Positions 1-8,422 of a DNA stretch of 64,000 nt are shown here, piece after piece. This DNA is from JBBRHQ01 sp963738305 (lineage in GTDB: Bacteria; Actinomycetota; Thermoleophilia; Solirubrobacterales; 70-9). The stretch spans positions 298,766 through 362,765 of the forward strand of contig CAVTVU010000007.1 of assembly GCA_963738305.1 (NCBI GenBank), written 5' to 3'. The notes beneath the pieces were generated by a model. It was not told the origin of the DNA. It worked only from the letters and a program-made list of their open reading frames with translations, and did not search any database. Both the position numbers and the translations under genes were made by a program. Position 1 is the stretch's first letter. Each line of letters begins with the position of its first letter.

Positions 1-507
1 CGGCTGCGCCTCGCCGAGCCCGTGGGAGCCGGCGGCGCCCGCCCCGGTCGCCTCGTCGACCCGGTGCACGACCTCCTGTGGGTCGGCGACCCCGGCGAAG
101 ACGAAGTTGTAGTCGTCGCTTCCGGCGGTGTCGAAGTCGACGTCGCCGATCTGCATGAGGCGCTGGTAGACCGATTGCTGATAGTTGACGTTCTGAACCC
201 GCTCCAATCGCGTCTCCTGGATCTCGCGGGAGATGATGCCCCGCTTGATGTTGAGCCTGCGGTCGGTGATCGTGTAGGTGGTGGCGACGCGCTTGACGAA
301 GCCGACCAGAACGGTGATCGCGATCACCGCCAGCACGACCCCGAAGACGGTGGCGCCGCTGTCCGAGACAAGCTTCGCGATCACGCCCGCGATCACCGCG
401 ACCAGGAGGCCCTTCAGGTAGAAGCCGAGGATCGCGCGCCAGGACGGATGGCCCTCGAAGATCACCTTCTCGCCGGGGTGCAGGTTGAGCGACATCGCGG
501 GCAGCAT
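1..507 (-). CDS. PH-domain (bPH2/DUF304, YdbS-like) membrane protein, partial
   Basis: The reverse strand reads in frame from an ATG at 507 (a second in-frame ATG is at 495) to the window edge, so the C-terminus is missing. About 169 residues are visible. After a short N-terminus with HPGEKVIFEGHPSW come two hydrophobic segments (roughly residues 25-75), then the family's core TYTITDRRL, IISREIQETRLERVQNVN and a strand pattern ending FDTAGSDDYNFVFAGV. This is the bacterial PH-like domain of YdbS/YdbT-type inner-membrane proteins, whose biochemical role is unknown. It is divergent from priA with about 30 bp between starts. The family assignment is fairly sure; the function is not. Confidence 0.8.
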   Translation of the reverse strand, partial: MLPAMSLNLHPGEKVIFEGHPSWRAILGFYLKGLLVAVIAGVIAKLVSDSGATVFGVVLAVIAITVLVGFVKRVATTYTITDRRLNIKRGIISREIQETRLERVQNVNYQQSVYQRLMQIGDVDFDTAGSDDYNFVFAGVADPQEVVHRVDEATGAGAAGSHGLGEAQP

Positions 508-524
508 ATGTCCTCACCGAGCCC

Positions 525-530
525 TAGGTT
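525..530 (+). promoter_or_regulatory. Probable -10 box of priA (leaderless)
   Basis: TAGGTT ends 6 bp before the GTG start of priA and no Shine-Dalgarno is present, so transcription would begin at about the start codon. The same geometry recurs upstream of many genes in this window. Confidence 0.5.
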
Positions 531-536
531 GGACGG

Positions 537-2720
537 GTGACGATCGCCCGGGTCGAGCCGCTGACAACCGCCCGCGCCTTGCGCGGGCCCTTCGACTACC
601 GGCTGCCGGAGGCGATGGCCGGGGTCGGCGTCGGCACCGTTCTGAGGGTTCCGTTCGGGCGGCGGCGGATACTCGGCGTCGTGGTCGAGGTGGCCGAGCA
701 CACGGAGATCGATCCTCCCGGCTGGCCGAGCCCCTGGAGGCGCTCGAGGCGGGCGCCCCGGCCGAGCTGGTCGGGCTCGGGCTGTGGACGGCGCAGCAAT
801 ACTGCTCGACCCCGGCCCGGGGGCTGGGGCTGGTGCTGCCGCCGGGCACGGGGGCCGGCGGCAGGGCGATGAAGGCGAAGACGGAGTTGCGAGCCCGGAT
901 CACGCCAGCCGGGAAGAGATGCGCTCGCCGGGGCGGAGCGCCTCGGCCCCCGGCAGGCGGCGGTGCTGGAGGCGCTGCGCGAGGGCGAGCGCAGCTCGCC
1001 CGAGCTTGCCGCCTCGGCCGGGGCTGACCGCGCGGCCCTGCGGCGCCTCGAGAGCCCGGGGACTGATCGAGACGGCGACGACCGTGTTGCGGCGCCGCCC
1101 GCAGGGCGCCGCGTTGGGGCGGACAGCGCCCCCACCATCGCTGAGCGTCGAGCAGCGCCGGGCCGTGGAGGCGATCACCGCGGCACTGGACGACGAGGCC
1201 GGCGCACCGAGGGAATTTCTGCTCCACGGCGTCACCGGCTCGGGTAAGACAGAGGTCTACCTGGCCGCGGTCGAGGGGGGCTCTCGCGCTGCCGTGGCGC
1301 AGTCGTTCTCGTCCCGGAGATCGGCCTCACCCCGCAGGCCGTCGCGCGCTTCGGCGCCCGCCTGGACGAGCGCGTGGCCGTGCTGCACTCGGCGATGTCG
1401 CCGGGCGAGCGCTACGACGAGTGGCGGCGGCTGCGAAGCGGTGAAGCCAGCGTATGCGTCGGCCCGCGCTCGGCGGTCTTCGCCCCGGTGCGTGACCTCG
1501 GGCTCGTCGTGATCGACGAGGAGCATGACCCCTCCTACAAGCAGGAGGGCGACCCTCGCTACGACGCCCGGGCGGTCGCGAGGAAGCGGGCCGCCGACCG
1601 CGGCGCGGTGCTCCTCGCGGGCAGCGCCACCCCAGGCCCGAGAGCTGGCTCTCCCTACCGCGCCTCGACCTGCCCCGGCGTGTCGACGGGCTGGCGCTGC
1701 CGGCCGTGGGCGTGGTGGACATGCGTGGGGCTGACCCCGCTCCGGGCCGCTTCGGCCGAGACGCTGGACGCCCTGGAGGAGGTTCGAGAGGCCGGGGAAA
1801 AGGCGATCGTCCTGATCAATCGCCGCGGCTTCGCTCCCTGGCTGACCTGTCGCTCCTGCGGGCGCCACTGGGACTGCCCCAACTGCGACGTCTCGCTGAT
1901 TACCCACCGGCGCGGCGGCAGGCTGGTCTGCCATCACTGCGCCCACGCCGAGCCCTGCCGGGCACCTGCCCGGATTGCGGCTCGGTCAGCCTCTCGCGCG
2001 GGGGCCGGGACCGAGCGGATCGAGGAGCTGCTGGCGCGCCGGCTGGCGCCGATGACGGTGCTGCGGCTCGACTCCGACAGCGCCGCCGGCCGCGGCGCGC
2101 ACGCGCGCATCCTCGGCGCCTTCGAGGCCGCGCCCTCGGCGGTGCTGGTGGGAACGCAGATGGTCGCCAAAGGCCACGACTTCCCGGAGGTCACCCTCAG
2201 CGTAATTCTCGATGCCGACGCGACCCTGCGCTTCCCCGATTTCCGAGCAGAGGAGCGGACCTTCGCGATGGTTGCCCAGCTTGCCGGCCGCAGCGGCCGC
2301 GGCACGGCCGGGGGAGAGGTGATCGTGCAGACCCTGGCCCCTGAGGCGCCGAGCATCGCCCACGCCCGCGACCACGACACCGCCGGTTTCATCGCGGGGG
2401 AGCTGGAGCGCCGGCGGGCTCTCGCCTACCCGCCCTACTCCCACCTGATCCGGATCGGGCTGGCCTCCGAAGCAGAGCCTCCGCTCAGCACCGCCGCCGA
2501 GCGCCTGCGCGATGCGGTTGCCGGGGCAGTCCCACCGGATACCGAGGTGCTGGGCCCGGCGCCGATGTTCCGGGTTCGGGGACGGCATCGCCGCCGGCTT
2601 CTGCTCAAGACGGCCGACCGGGGGGCGACCGTCGAGGCTGTGCGCGAGGCGGTGGAGAGAATGGCGGGCGAGCGGGCACTGCGCCGGGTGGCAATCGGCG
2701 TCGACGTCGATCCGCAGTGA
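537..2720 (+). pseudogene. priA: Primosomal protein N' (PriA helicase), frameshifted
   Basis: PriA is a superfamily 2 3'-5' DNA helicase that restarts stalled replication forks. The whole protein can be followed, but only by changing frame at least eight times between about 715 and 2000. The N-terminal DNA-binding domain runs from the GTG at 537 (TIARVEPLTTARALRGPFDY). Walker A GVTGSGKTEVY is at about 1228-1260 and DEEH (VVIDEEHDPSYKQEG) at about 1508-1552. Zinc-binding CxxC pairs (CRSCG, CPNCD, CHHC, CPDCG) lie at about 1845-1985. An uninterrupted C-terminal helicase lobe (VGTQMVAKGHDFPEVTL) runs from about 2000 to the stop. All helicase motifs are intact, which argues for consensus indel errors rather than true decay. 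It sits directly upstream of def. Confidence 0.8.
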
Positions 2721-2728
2721 GGTGCATC

Positions 2729-2734
2729 TAGTCT
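2729..2734 (+). promoter_or_regulatory. Probable -10 box of def
   Basis: TAGTCT lies 10 bp before the def ATG. A start site 6-7 nt downstream would leave a leader of only a few bases. Confidence 0.4.
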
Positions 2735-2744
2735 TCGTGGCGAG

Positions 2745-3392
2745 ATGAGCGAGGAGCCCGAGAAGCCCGATCAGGACGCCGCGCCGCCCGAGCCCGATGA
2801 GGAGGTTCTCGCCCGGCGGAACGCGGCCCTGGCGCAGGTGCTGCAGTTCGGCGACCCGGTGCTGAAGAGCAAAGCTTCGAGGGTGACGGAGTTCGGCGAG
2901 CCGTTGCGCGCCGAGGCGGAGCGGATGGTCGCGATCATGCGCGACGGGCTCGGCGTGGGGCTGGCGGCAACGCAGATCGGGATCCTGAGGCGACTGCTGG
3001 TCTTTCAGGCGGGCCCGGACTCCGAGCCGAGCGCGATCGTCAATCCGGAGCTGGAATGGCTGTCCGAGGATGTGGCAGTCGCCGAGGAGGGCTGCCTCAG
3101 CATTCCCAGGGTCTCGGTCGACGTGGAGCGCCCGCTCTTCGCCCGTGTGAGCGGCACCGATGTCGGGGGCGAGCCGGTCAGCATCGAGGCCTCCGGGCTG
3201 GAAGCGAGGGTCCTCCAGCACGAGATCGACCACCTCGACGGCATCCTGATCCTCGACCGCACTTCTCGCGAGCAGCGCAAGGGTGCGCTGCGGGCGCTCC
3301 GCGAGGGCGGCACCTACAGCCCCGCGGAGGAGGAGCCCGAGGCGGGCGAGGGCGGCGGCGAGATGACCCGGTCTGCTGCCACCGAGGCGTGA
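2745..3392 (+). CDS. def: Peptide deformylase
   Basis: This metalloenzyme removes the formyl group from the N-terminal methionine of nascent proteins. All three family motifs are present in order: GVGLAATQIG (motif 1), EEGCLSIP (motif 2, metal-ligand Cys) and QHEIDHLDG (motif 3, HExxH with two metal-ligand His). At 215 residues it is longer than the usual ~165-190. The surplus is an acidic N-terminal tail (residues 1-25, rich in E, P and D) and an acidic C-terminal tail after residue ~185. The stop overlaps the GTG of fmt (GTGA), so deformylase and the formyltransferase that makes its substrate are translationally coupled. Confidence 0.95.
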   Translation: MSEEPEKPDQDAAPPEPDEEVLARRNAALAQVLQFGDPVLKSKASRVTEFGEPLRAEAERMVAIMRDGLGVGLAATQIGILRRLLVFQAGPDSEPSAIVNPELEWLSEDVAVAEEGCLSIPRVSVDVERPLFARVSGTDVGGEPVSIEASGLEARVLQHEIDHLDGILILDRTSREQRKGALRALREGGTYSPAEEEPEAGEGGGEMTRSAATEA

Positions 3393-4309
3393 GCCACACC
3401 GTCTTCCTCGGGACCTCGCAGTTCGCCGCCGCGGTCCTCGACCGGCTCGCCCCCTCGCCCCACCGCCCCTCGCTGGTGATCGCGCCCCCGCCGCGCCCGC
3501 GGGGCAGGGGACGGAAGGCCGCTCCCGCTCCGGCGGCGGCGCGGGCCCGCGAGCTCGGTCTCGAGGTGCTCGAAGCCGCCGACGTCAACGAGCCCCCGGC
3601 GCTGGAGGCGATCCTCGCCGCCGATCCCGACGCAGTGTGCGTCTGTGCCTTCGGCCAGCTGATCCGCGAGCCGCTCCTCTCGCGGATGCTGATGCTGAAC
3701 GTGCATCCTTCGCTGCTGCCGCGCTGGCGCGGCGCGGCACCGATCGAGCGCGCGATCATGGCCGGCGACACCGAGTCAGGGGTCTGCGTGATCAGGGTGG
3801 AGGCGGAGTTGGACTCGGGCCCGGTCGCCCTGCGCGAGCGGACGCCGATCGGTGCCTCCGAGGACTTCGGGGCGCTCTCGGGCCGCCTCGAGGAGATCGG
3901 GGGGAAGCTGCTACTGCGCGCCATCGACCAGGCTGAGGCCGGGGAGATCGAATTCAGCGCGCAGGAGGCCGATGGGGTCACCTACGCGGAGAAGATCGCG
4001 CCCGCCGAGCGCCAGCTGGATCCCTCACGCCCGGCCGATTTCCTGGCCCGTGTCGTCCGTGCGCTGACTCCCCACATCGGTGCTCACCTGGCGACTGCGG
4101 GGGGCGGGAGGCTGGGGGTGATCCTGGCCCGCTCTGCGAGCGGGGATCTGGGCCCCGGCGAGATCCGCCCGCACGGCGACGCCCTGCTGCTCGGCTGCGG
4201 TGAGGGCGTACTGCGAATCGAGCGGGTGAAGCCCGCGGGCTCGCGCGCGATGGATGCCGCGGCCTACCTCCGGGGTCACGAGGCGCCGCCACGCGCGCTG
4301 ATCCCGTGA
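3389..4309 (+). CDS. fmt: Methionyl-tRNA formyltransferase
   Basis: It transfers a formyl group from 10-formyl-tetrahydrofolate to initiator Met-tRNA. The N-terminal Rossmann domain begins VFLGTSQFAAAVLDRL. The folate-binding and catalytic stretch is LMLNVHPSLLPRWRGAAPIERAI (Asn, His and the SLLP loop conserved), with Asp in the usual LDSGP loop. The C-terminal OB-type domain follows, with AEKIAPAERQLD. Length is 306 residues, as expected. The GTG start overlaps the def stop, and the gene's own stop overlaps the GTG of rsmB. Confidence 0.95.
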   Translation: MSHTVFLGTSQFAAAVLDRLAPSPHRPSLVIAPPPRPRGRGRKAAPAPAAARARELGLEVLEAADVNEPPALEAILAADPDAVCVCAFGQLIREPLLSRMLMLNVHPSLLPRWRGAAPIERAIMAGDTESGVCVIRVEAELDSGPVALRERTPIGASEDFGALSGRLEEIGGKLLLRAIDQAEAGEIEFSAQEADGVTYAEKIAPAERQLDPSRPADFLARVVRALTPHIGAHLATAGGGRLGVILARSASGDLGPGEIRPHGDALLLGCGEGVLRIERVKPAGSRAMDAAAYLRGHEAPPRALIP

Positions 4310-5646
4310 GCGCGGTCTCGGCGCCGCGGAAGGTGGCCTTCGCGGTGGTGGAGGCGACCTTCGAGGAGGGGGCGTTCACCGATGCCGCGTTCCGGCGGAT
4401 CGCGGAGGCGACGGGACTGGCCGGCCGCGAGCGGGCTCAGGCGATGCGGCTCTCCTACGGAGCGGTGCAGCGGCGCGGCACGAGCGACGCTCTGATCCGC
4501 AGGCTGGCCGGGCGGTCGCCGGAGCGACTCGACCCACCGGTGCGCTCGGCGCTGCGGATCGGGCTCTACGAGCTCTTCCACTCCGACGGCAGCGCCGAGC
4601 ATGCCGCGGTGGACCAGGCGGTCGAGCTGGCGAGATTCGCCGGCGCCGCGCATGCCACGGGCTTCGTCAACGCCGTGATGCGGCGGGCGGTCCGCGACCG
4701 CGCCGAGCTGGACGTGCTCCTGCGCCAGGACCGCGACCCCGCGCAGGCCGCCGTGTCCCACTCGGTGCCCCTCTGGTTGGCCGAGATGTGGTGGCGAGAG
4801 ATCGGCGGCGAAGAGGCCCGCTCGCTGCTACGGGCGTGCAACGAGCCGGCGGAGCGGGCGCTGCGGGTGAACCCGTTGCGCACCAACCCAACGGAGCTCT
4901 GCGAGCGACTCGCCGCGGACGGTGTGGAGGCCGCCCCAGCGAGCGGGGAATGGCCCCTGGCCCCGTCCGAGTCGATCGTCCTCCGGGGGTCACTGGCCGG
5001 GGCGTTGCCGCTGATCGAGGCCGGCGAGCTGACGCCGCAGTCCCGTGGATCGGCCGCGGTCGTCGAGGTCCTCGATCCCCAGCCGGGCGAGAACGTCCTC
5101 GACCTCTGCGCCGGACCCGGCATCAAGACCGGGCAGATCGCGGAGCGGATGGGAGACCGGGGCGAGGTGATCTGCGTCGAGGCATCTGAGGAGAAGGCCG
5201 AGGAGGTCGCCGCCCAAGCCCGCCGGCTTGGCCTGCGCAGCGTCACCGTGCTCGAAACCGATGCCGCGGCGATCGACCTCCGCCGCGAGTTCGACCGGGT
5301 CCTCGTCGATCCGCCCTGCTCGGACCTCGGGACGCTGGCGTCGAGACCGGACGCTCGCTGGCGCAAGTCGCCCCGGCTTATCTCGAGGCTCGCAGGGGTT
5401 CAGGAGGCGATCCTGCAGCGGGCAGAGGGAGCCTTGCGACCGGGTGGGACTCTCGTGTACTCGACCTGCACTCTCTCCCGCGCCGAGAACGAGGAGCGGG
5501 TCGCCTCCTCGGCCCTGCGACCGGACGACCTTGGGGCGCTCGCCGCAAATGTCGCCTCCCCCGTCGATACCCGCTTCCTCCAGACCCGCCCCGACCGCGA
5601 TCGCACGAGCGGATTCTTCATCGCCCGGCTGAGGCGCGATGATTAG
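4306..5646 (+). CDS. rsmB: 16S rRNA (cytosine-967-C5)-methyltransferase RsmB
   Basis: RsmB makes m5C967 in 16S rRNA. The N-terminal NusB-like RNA-binding domain (residues ~1-130, RKVAFAVVEATFEEGAF) is followed by the methyltransferase domain. This carries the SAM-binding VLDLCAGPGIKTGQIAERM, the first catalytic-loop motif VDPPCSDLGTLASRPD (PPCS Cys) and the nucleophile motif YSTCTLSRAENE (TC Cys). At 446 residues it has the typical length. GTG start with a 4-bp overlap with fmt. Confidence 0.93.
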   Translation: MSAVSAPRKVAFAVVEATFEEGAFTDAAFRRIAEATGLAGRERAQAMRLSYGAVQRRGTSDALIRRLAGRSPERLDPPVRSALRIGLYELFHSDGSAEHAAVDQAVELARFAGAAHATGFVNAVMRRAVRDRAELDVLLRQDRDPAQAAVSHSVPLWLAEMWWREIGGEEARSLLRACNEPAERALRVNPLRTNPTELCERLAADGVEAAPASGEWPLAPSESIVLRGSLAGALPLIEAGELTPQSRGSAAVVEVLDPQPGENVLDLCAGPGIKTGQIAERMGDRGEVICVEASEEKAEEVAAQARRLGLRSVTVLETDAAAIDLRREFDRVLVDPPCSDLGTLASRPDARWRKSPRLISRLAGVQEAILQRAEGALRPGGTLVYSTCTLSRAENEERVASSALRPDDLGALAANVASPVDTRFLQTRPDRDRTSGFFIARLRRDD

Positions 5647-5911
5647 GCCGGTGAGCGAGATCGGCGAGAACCGAGTGGCCGGGGGCGGGGAGGAAAAGCC
5701 GCTCCGGCGCCCCGCCTGCCCCGGCTGCGGTGAGCCCTGGCTGCGCCCCACCCAGCTGCCGGGGCGGTACCGGTGCGTCTACTGTCTGCGCCGCTACGAG
5801 CTCGTCTCGGGGTGTCCCAACTGCGGCGAGCACCAGACGATCGCGCGGATGAGCAGCACCGAAGACATGAAATGCCAGCACTGCGGGCAATCGATGCTGA
5901 GCCCGGTCTGA
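5639..5911 (+). CDS. Small zinc-ribbon protein
   Basis: A 90-residue protein with three CxxC knuckles (CPGCG, CVYC, CPNCG) plus a fourth near the end (CQHCG), enough for two zinc ribbons. It overlaps the rsmB stop by 8 bp and its TGA overlaps the rpe ATG (TGATG), so it is translated as part of the rsmB-rpe run. Zinc ribbons of this kind bind nucleic acid or protein; no specific function can be read. The tight coupling and cysteine spacing make it a real gene. Confidence 0.75.
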   Translation: MIRPVSEIGENRVAGGGEEKPLRRPACPGCGEPWLRPTQLPGRYRCVYCLRRYELVSGCPNCGEHQTIARMSSTEDMKCQHCGQSMLSPV

Positions 5912-6591
5912 TGCCCGGTGCCGAGGTCTATCGCGCCCGCCGGGTCGCCCCCTCGATCCTCTCTGCCGACTTCTCGCGACTCTTCTCGCAGGTCGAGGAC
6001 GTGATCGCCGCCGGCGCCCGGGTGATCCACGTCGACGTGATGGACGGGCACTTCGTCCCGCCGATCACGATCGGACCCCTGGTCGCGTCCTCGATCGCCG
6101 GCCTGGTCCACGAGGCCGGTGGGGCGATCGACGTCCACCTGATGATCGAGCGACCCGAGCAGCAGTTCGCTGAGTTCGCCCAGGCGGGCGCGGACTCGAT
6201 CACGTTCCACGCCGAGGCTACGCCCCACGCCAACCGCGCCCTGCACGCGATCCGCGAGCTGGGTTGCCTGGCCGGAGTCGCGCTCAATCCCGGCACCCCC
6301 GTCGCGGCGGTCTCCGAGCTCCAGGGCTACGCGGACATCGTCCTCTGCATGACAGTCAATCCCGGCTGGGGAGGCCAGGCCTTCATCGAGAGCTCGCCGG
6401 GCAAGGTCGCCAGGCTGGGCGAGGTCTGCGGTGACGCGGCAATCGAGGTGGACGGCGGCATCGACACGGAGACAGCGGGCTCGGTCGCCGACGCCGGCGC
6501 CTCCCTGTTCGTCGCCGGCTCGGCGATCTTCGCGACGGACGACCCGGCCGAGGCGTACACGGCCATCGCGCGCGCCGCGGGCGCCGAGTAG
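5911..6591 (+). CDS. rpe: Ribulose-phosphate 3-epimerase
   Basis: It interconverts ribulose 5-phosphate and xylulose 5-phosphate in the pentose phosphate pathway. The TIM barrel carries the family signatures APSILSADF near the N-terminus, VIHVDVMDGHFVPPITIGP (metal ligands His and Asp), DVHLMIERP, MTVNPGWGGQAFI (flexible phosphate loop) and IEVDGGID. About 226 residues, normal length. The ATG overlaps the preceding stop by one base. It converges with the antiporter gene downstream. Confidence 0.95.
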   Translation: MPGAEVYRARRVAPSILSADFSRLFSQVEDVIAAGARVIHVDVMDGHFVPPITIGPLVASSIAGLVHEAGGAIDVHLMIERPEQQFAEFAQAGADSITFHAEATPHANRALHAIRELGCLAGVALNPGTPVAAVSELQGYADIVLCMTVNPGWGGQAFIESSPGKVARLGEVCGDAAIEVDGGIDTETAGSVADAGASLFVAGSAIFATDDPAEAYTAIARAAGAE

Positions 6592-6608
6592 CCGGGGCGA
6601 TCCTGTGA

Positions 6609-8408
6609 TCAAGTCGGGCCGGCGGCGCTGAGCGCGCCCGCGACCTCCTGCCACCAGGAACGCTCCACCTGATCGGCGCCGCTGCGCTCGGCTCGCCGGC
6701 CGCACCAGCGAGACAGCTCCCGGCGGGAGCCGATCGCAACCACGTCGGTGCCGGTTACCGCGTGGCGACCGTCGACCAGGGCGACCAGCGCCCCGGGGTG
6801 GTCGCGCCGGCTGCGCAGACGCGTCAGCACCCCGATCCCGTCGACTTCGCCCGGGTCGGCGGGGTCCGGGGTGTCCCGGGCCGGGTGGACGGTGAAGATC
6901 TGCGGTGCGCCACGCAGTGCGAGCCTTGGCGGAGCGGCCTCGCCGATCGGACCGTCGTGCCAGCGCCGCGTCAGCTCCTCGACCTCGTCGCGAAGCTCGC
7001 CTCGGACGAGCACGTGGAGCTCGTCGCCCTCGCTGATCTCAGTCGAGCCGCGCGGCGGGATCGCCCGGCCGTCGCGGACGATCACGTTGACGAGGGCCTC
7101 GCGCGGCAGGCGGAGGTCTCGTACCGGGTGGCCGTCGATCGCCGCCCCGGGTGCCACTTTGTGGACGACGACATCGCCGCCCAGCTCGCGGATCCGCCCC
7201 GACTCGTGCAGCCGCCGGGGCAGGGCAGGCTCGGTGGTCGTCAGGCGCAGACCTCTCGCCAGCGGTTCGAAGCTCGCTCCCTGGATCAAGGTCGAGGTGA
7301 TGACCACGAAGAAGACGAGATCGAACAGCCGCTCCCCCGCGGCGACTCCGGCGACGACGGGGAAGGTGGCGAGCCAGATCGGGGTGGCGCCGCGGAGCCC
7401 CGCCCATCCGAGCATCAGGCGCTCGCGCAGGTCGAAGGGACTGAACAGGGTCGCTGCGAGCGCCGCCGCGGGCCGGGCGATCAGGATCAGCACCGCCGAG
7501 AGCAGCAGGCCCTGGCCCGCAAGATCGCCGAGGTCGCTCGGGAAGAGGAGCAGGCCGAGCATGAAGAAGAGGCTGATCTGGGAAACCCAGCCGAGGCCCT
7601 GATGGAAGGTCGCCGCCGTTCGCCGGCCGGGGAGGTCTCCCGTCCCCAGGGTGAGCGCCGTGAAGTAGACAGCGAGAAGACCCGAGCCGCCCAGGATCTC
7701 GGTCAGCCCGTAGGTGACGCCCGCCGTCGCGATCGAGGCCACCGGGTAGGTGCCGGGAGTGCTCGGATCGAGCTTCAGGAACGCGCCCCGCGCGATCCAA
7801 CCGAGGCCGAGGCCCAGCCCGGCGCCGATGGTGAGCTTGACGACGAACAGGCCGATCATGTCGAGGGCTCCGTAGGAGGGCTGCTGGATCCAGTCGATGA
7901 ACCCGACGACGAGGAGCAGGGCGACAGGGTCGTTCATGCCCGACTCGCCCTCGAGCGAGCGTGCGACCGGACGCTCGAGGTTCGAGCCGCGGAGCACCGA
8001 GAAGATCGCGGCGCTGTCGGTCGCGGCGATCGCCGAGCCGACGATCATCGCCTCCAGCGTGCCCAGACCGATGATCCACTTCGCCGCGAGTCCGGCGATC
8101 ACCGCGGTCAGCAGGGTGCCGATCGTGGCGAGCGAGACAGCGGTGCCCAGGACGGGACGGATCTCACCCCAGCCGGCGGTCAGGCCCCCTTCGAAGATGA
8201 TCAGCACCAAGGCGATCGTCCCCAGGGTCCGGGCCAGTTCGGAGTTGTTGAAATCGATCCCTCCGATGCCCTCTGACCCGGCGAGCATGCCCAGCCCGAG
8301 GAAGAGCAGCAGGCCCGGGATGCGGACCCGGTCGGCGATGAACGCGGCAACGAGGCCCGCCACCATCAGGGCGCCGGCCAGCAGGATCAGCTCGCCGTCG
8401 TGGTGCAC
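6609..8408 (-). CDS. CPA1/NhaP2-CvrA type cation/proton antiporter with C-terminal TrkA-C domain
   Basis: An inner-membrane antiporter (K+/H+ or Na+/H+). About 12 hydrophobic segments span residues 1-385. They include the transport core GSAIAATDSAAIFSVL and the following GESGMNDPVALLL, whose Asp pair is typical of the CPA fold. From about residue 400 comes a cytosolic regulatory part: a TrkA-C-like domain (VVHKVAPGAAIDGHPVRDL ... GDELHVLVRG) and a further CvrA-like C-terminal region. 599 residues. The GTG start at 8408 gives MHHDGELILL straight into the first membrane segment. Substrate ion is not readable. It is a convergent neighbour of rpe. Confidence 0.85.
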   Translation of the reverse strand: MHHDGELILLAGALMVAGLVAAFIADRVRIPGLLLFLGLGMLAGSEGIGGIDFNNSELARTLGTIALVLIIFEGGLTAGWGEIRPVLGTAVSLATIGTLLTAVIAGLAAKWIIGLGTLEAMIVGSAIAATDSAAIFSVLRGSNLERPVARSLEGESGMNDPVALLLVVGFIDWIQQPSYGALDMIGLFVVKLTIGAGLGLGLGWIARGAFLKLDPSTPGTYPVASIATAGVTYGLTEILGGSGLLAVYFTALTLGTGDLPGRRTAATFHQGLGWVSQISLFFMLGLLLFPSDLGDLAGQGLLLSAVLILIARPAAALAATLFSPFDLRERLMLGWAGLRGATPIWLATFPVVAGVAAGERLFDLVFFVVITSTLIQGASFEPLARGLRLTTTEPALPRRLHESGRIRELGGDVVVHKVAPGAAIDGHPVRDLRLPREALVNVIVRDGRAIPPRGSTEISEGDELHVLVRGELRDEVEELTRRWHDGPIGEAAPPRLALRGAPQIFTVHPARDTPDPADPGEVDGIGVLTRLRSRRDHPGALVALVDGRHAVTGTDVVAIGSRRELSRWCGRRAERSGADQVERSWWQEVAGALSAAGPT

Positions 8409-8422
8409 CAGTCCCCGCCCCG

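Noticed and set aside
22..540. Plus-strand open frame at the window start
   Set aside because: Its composition is that of an antisense shadow; the reverse strand encodes a recognisable PH-domain protein.
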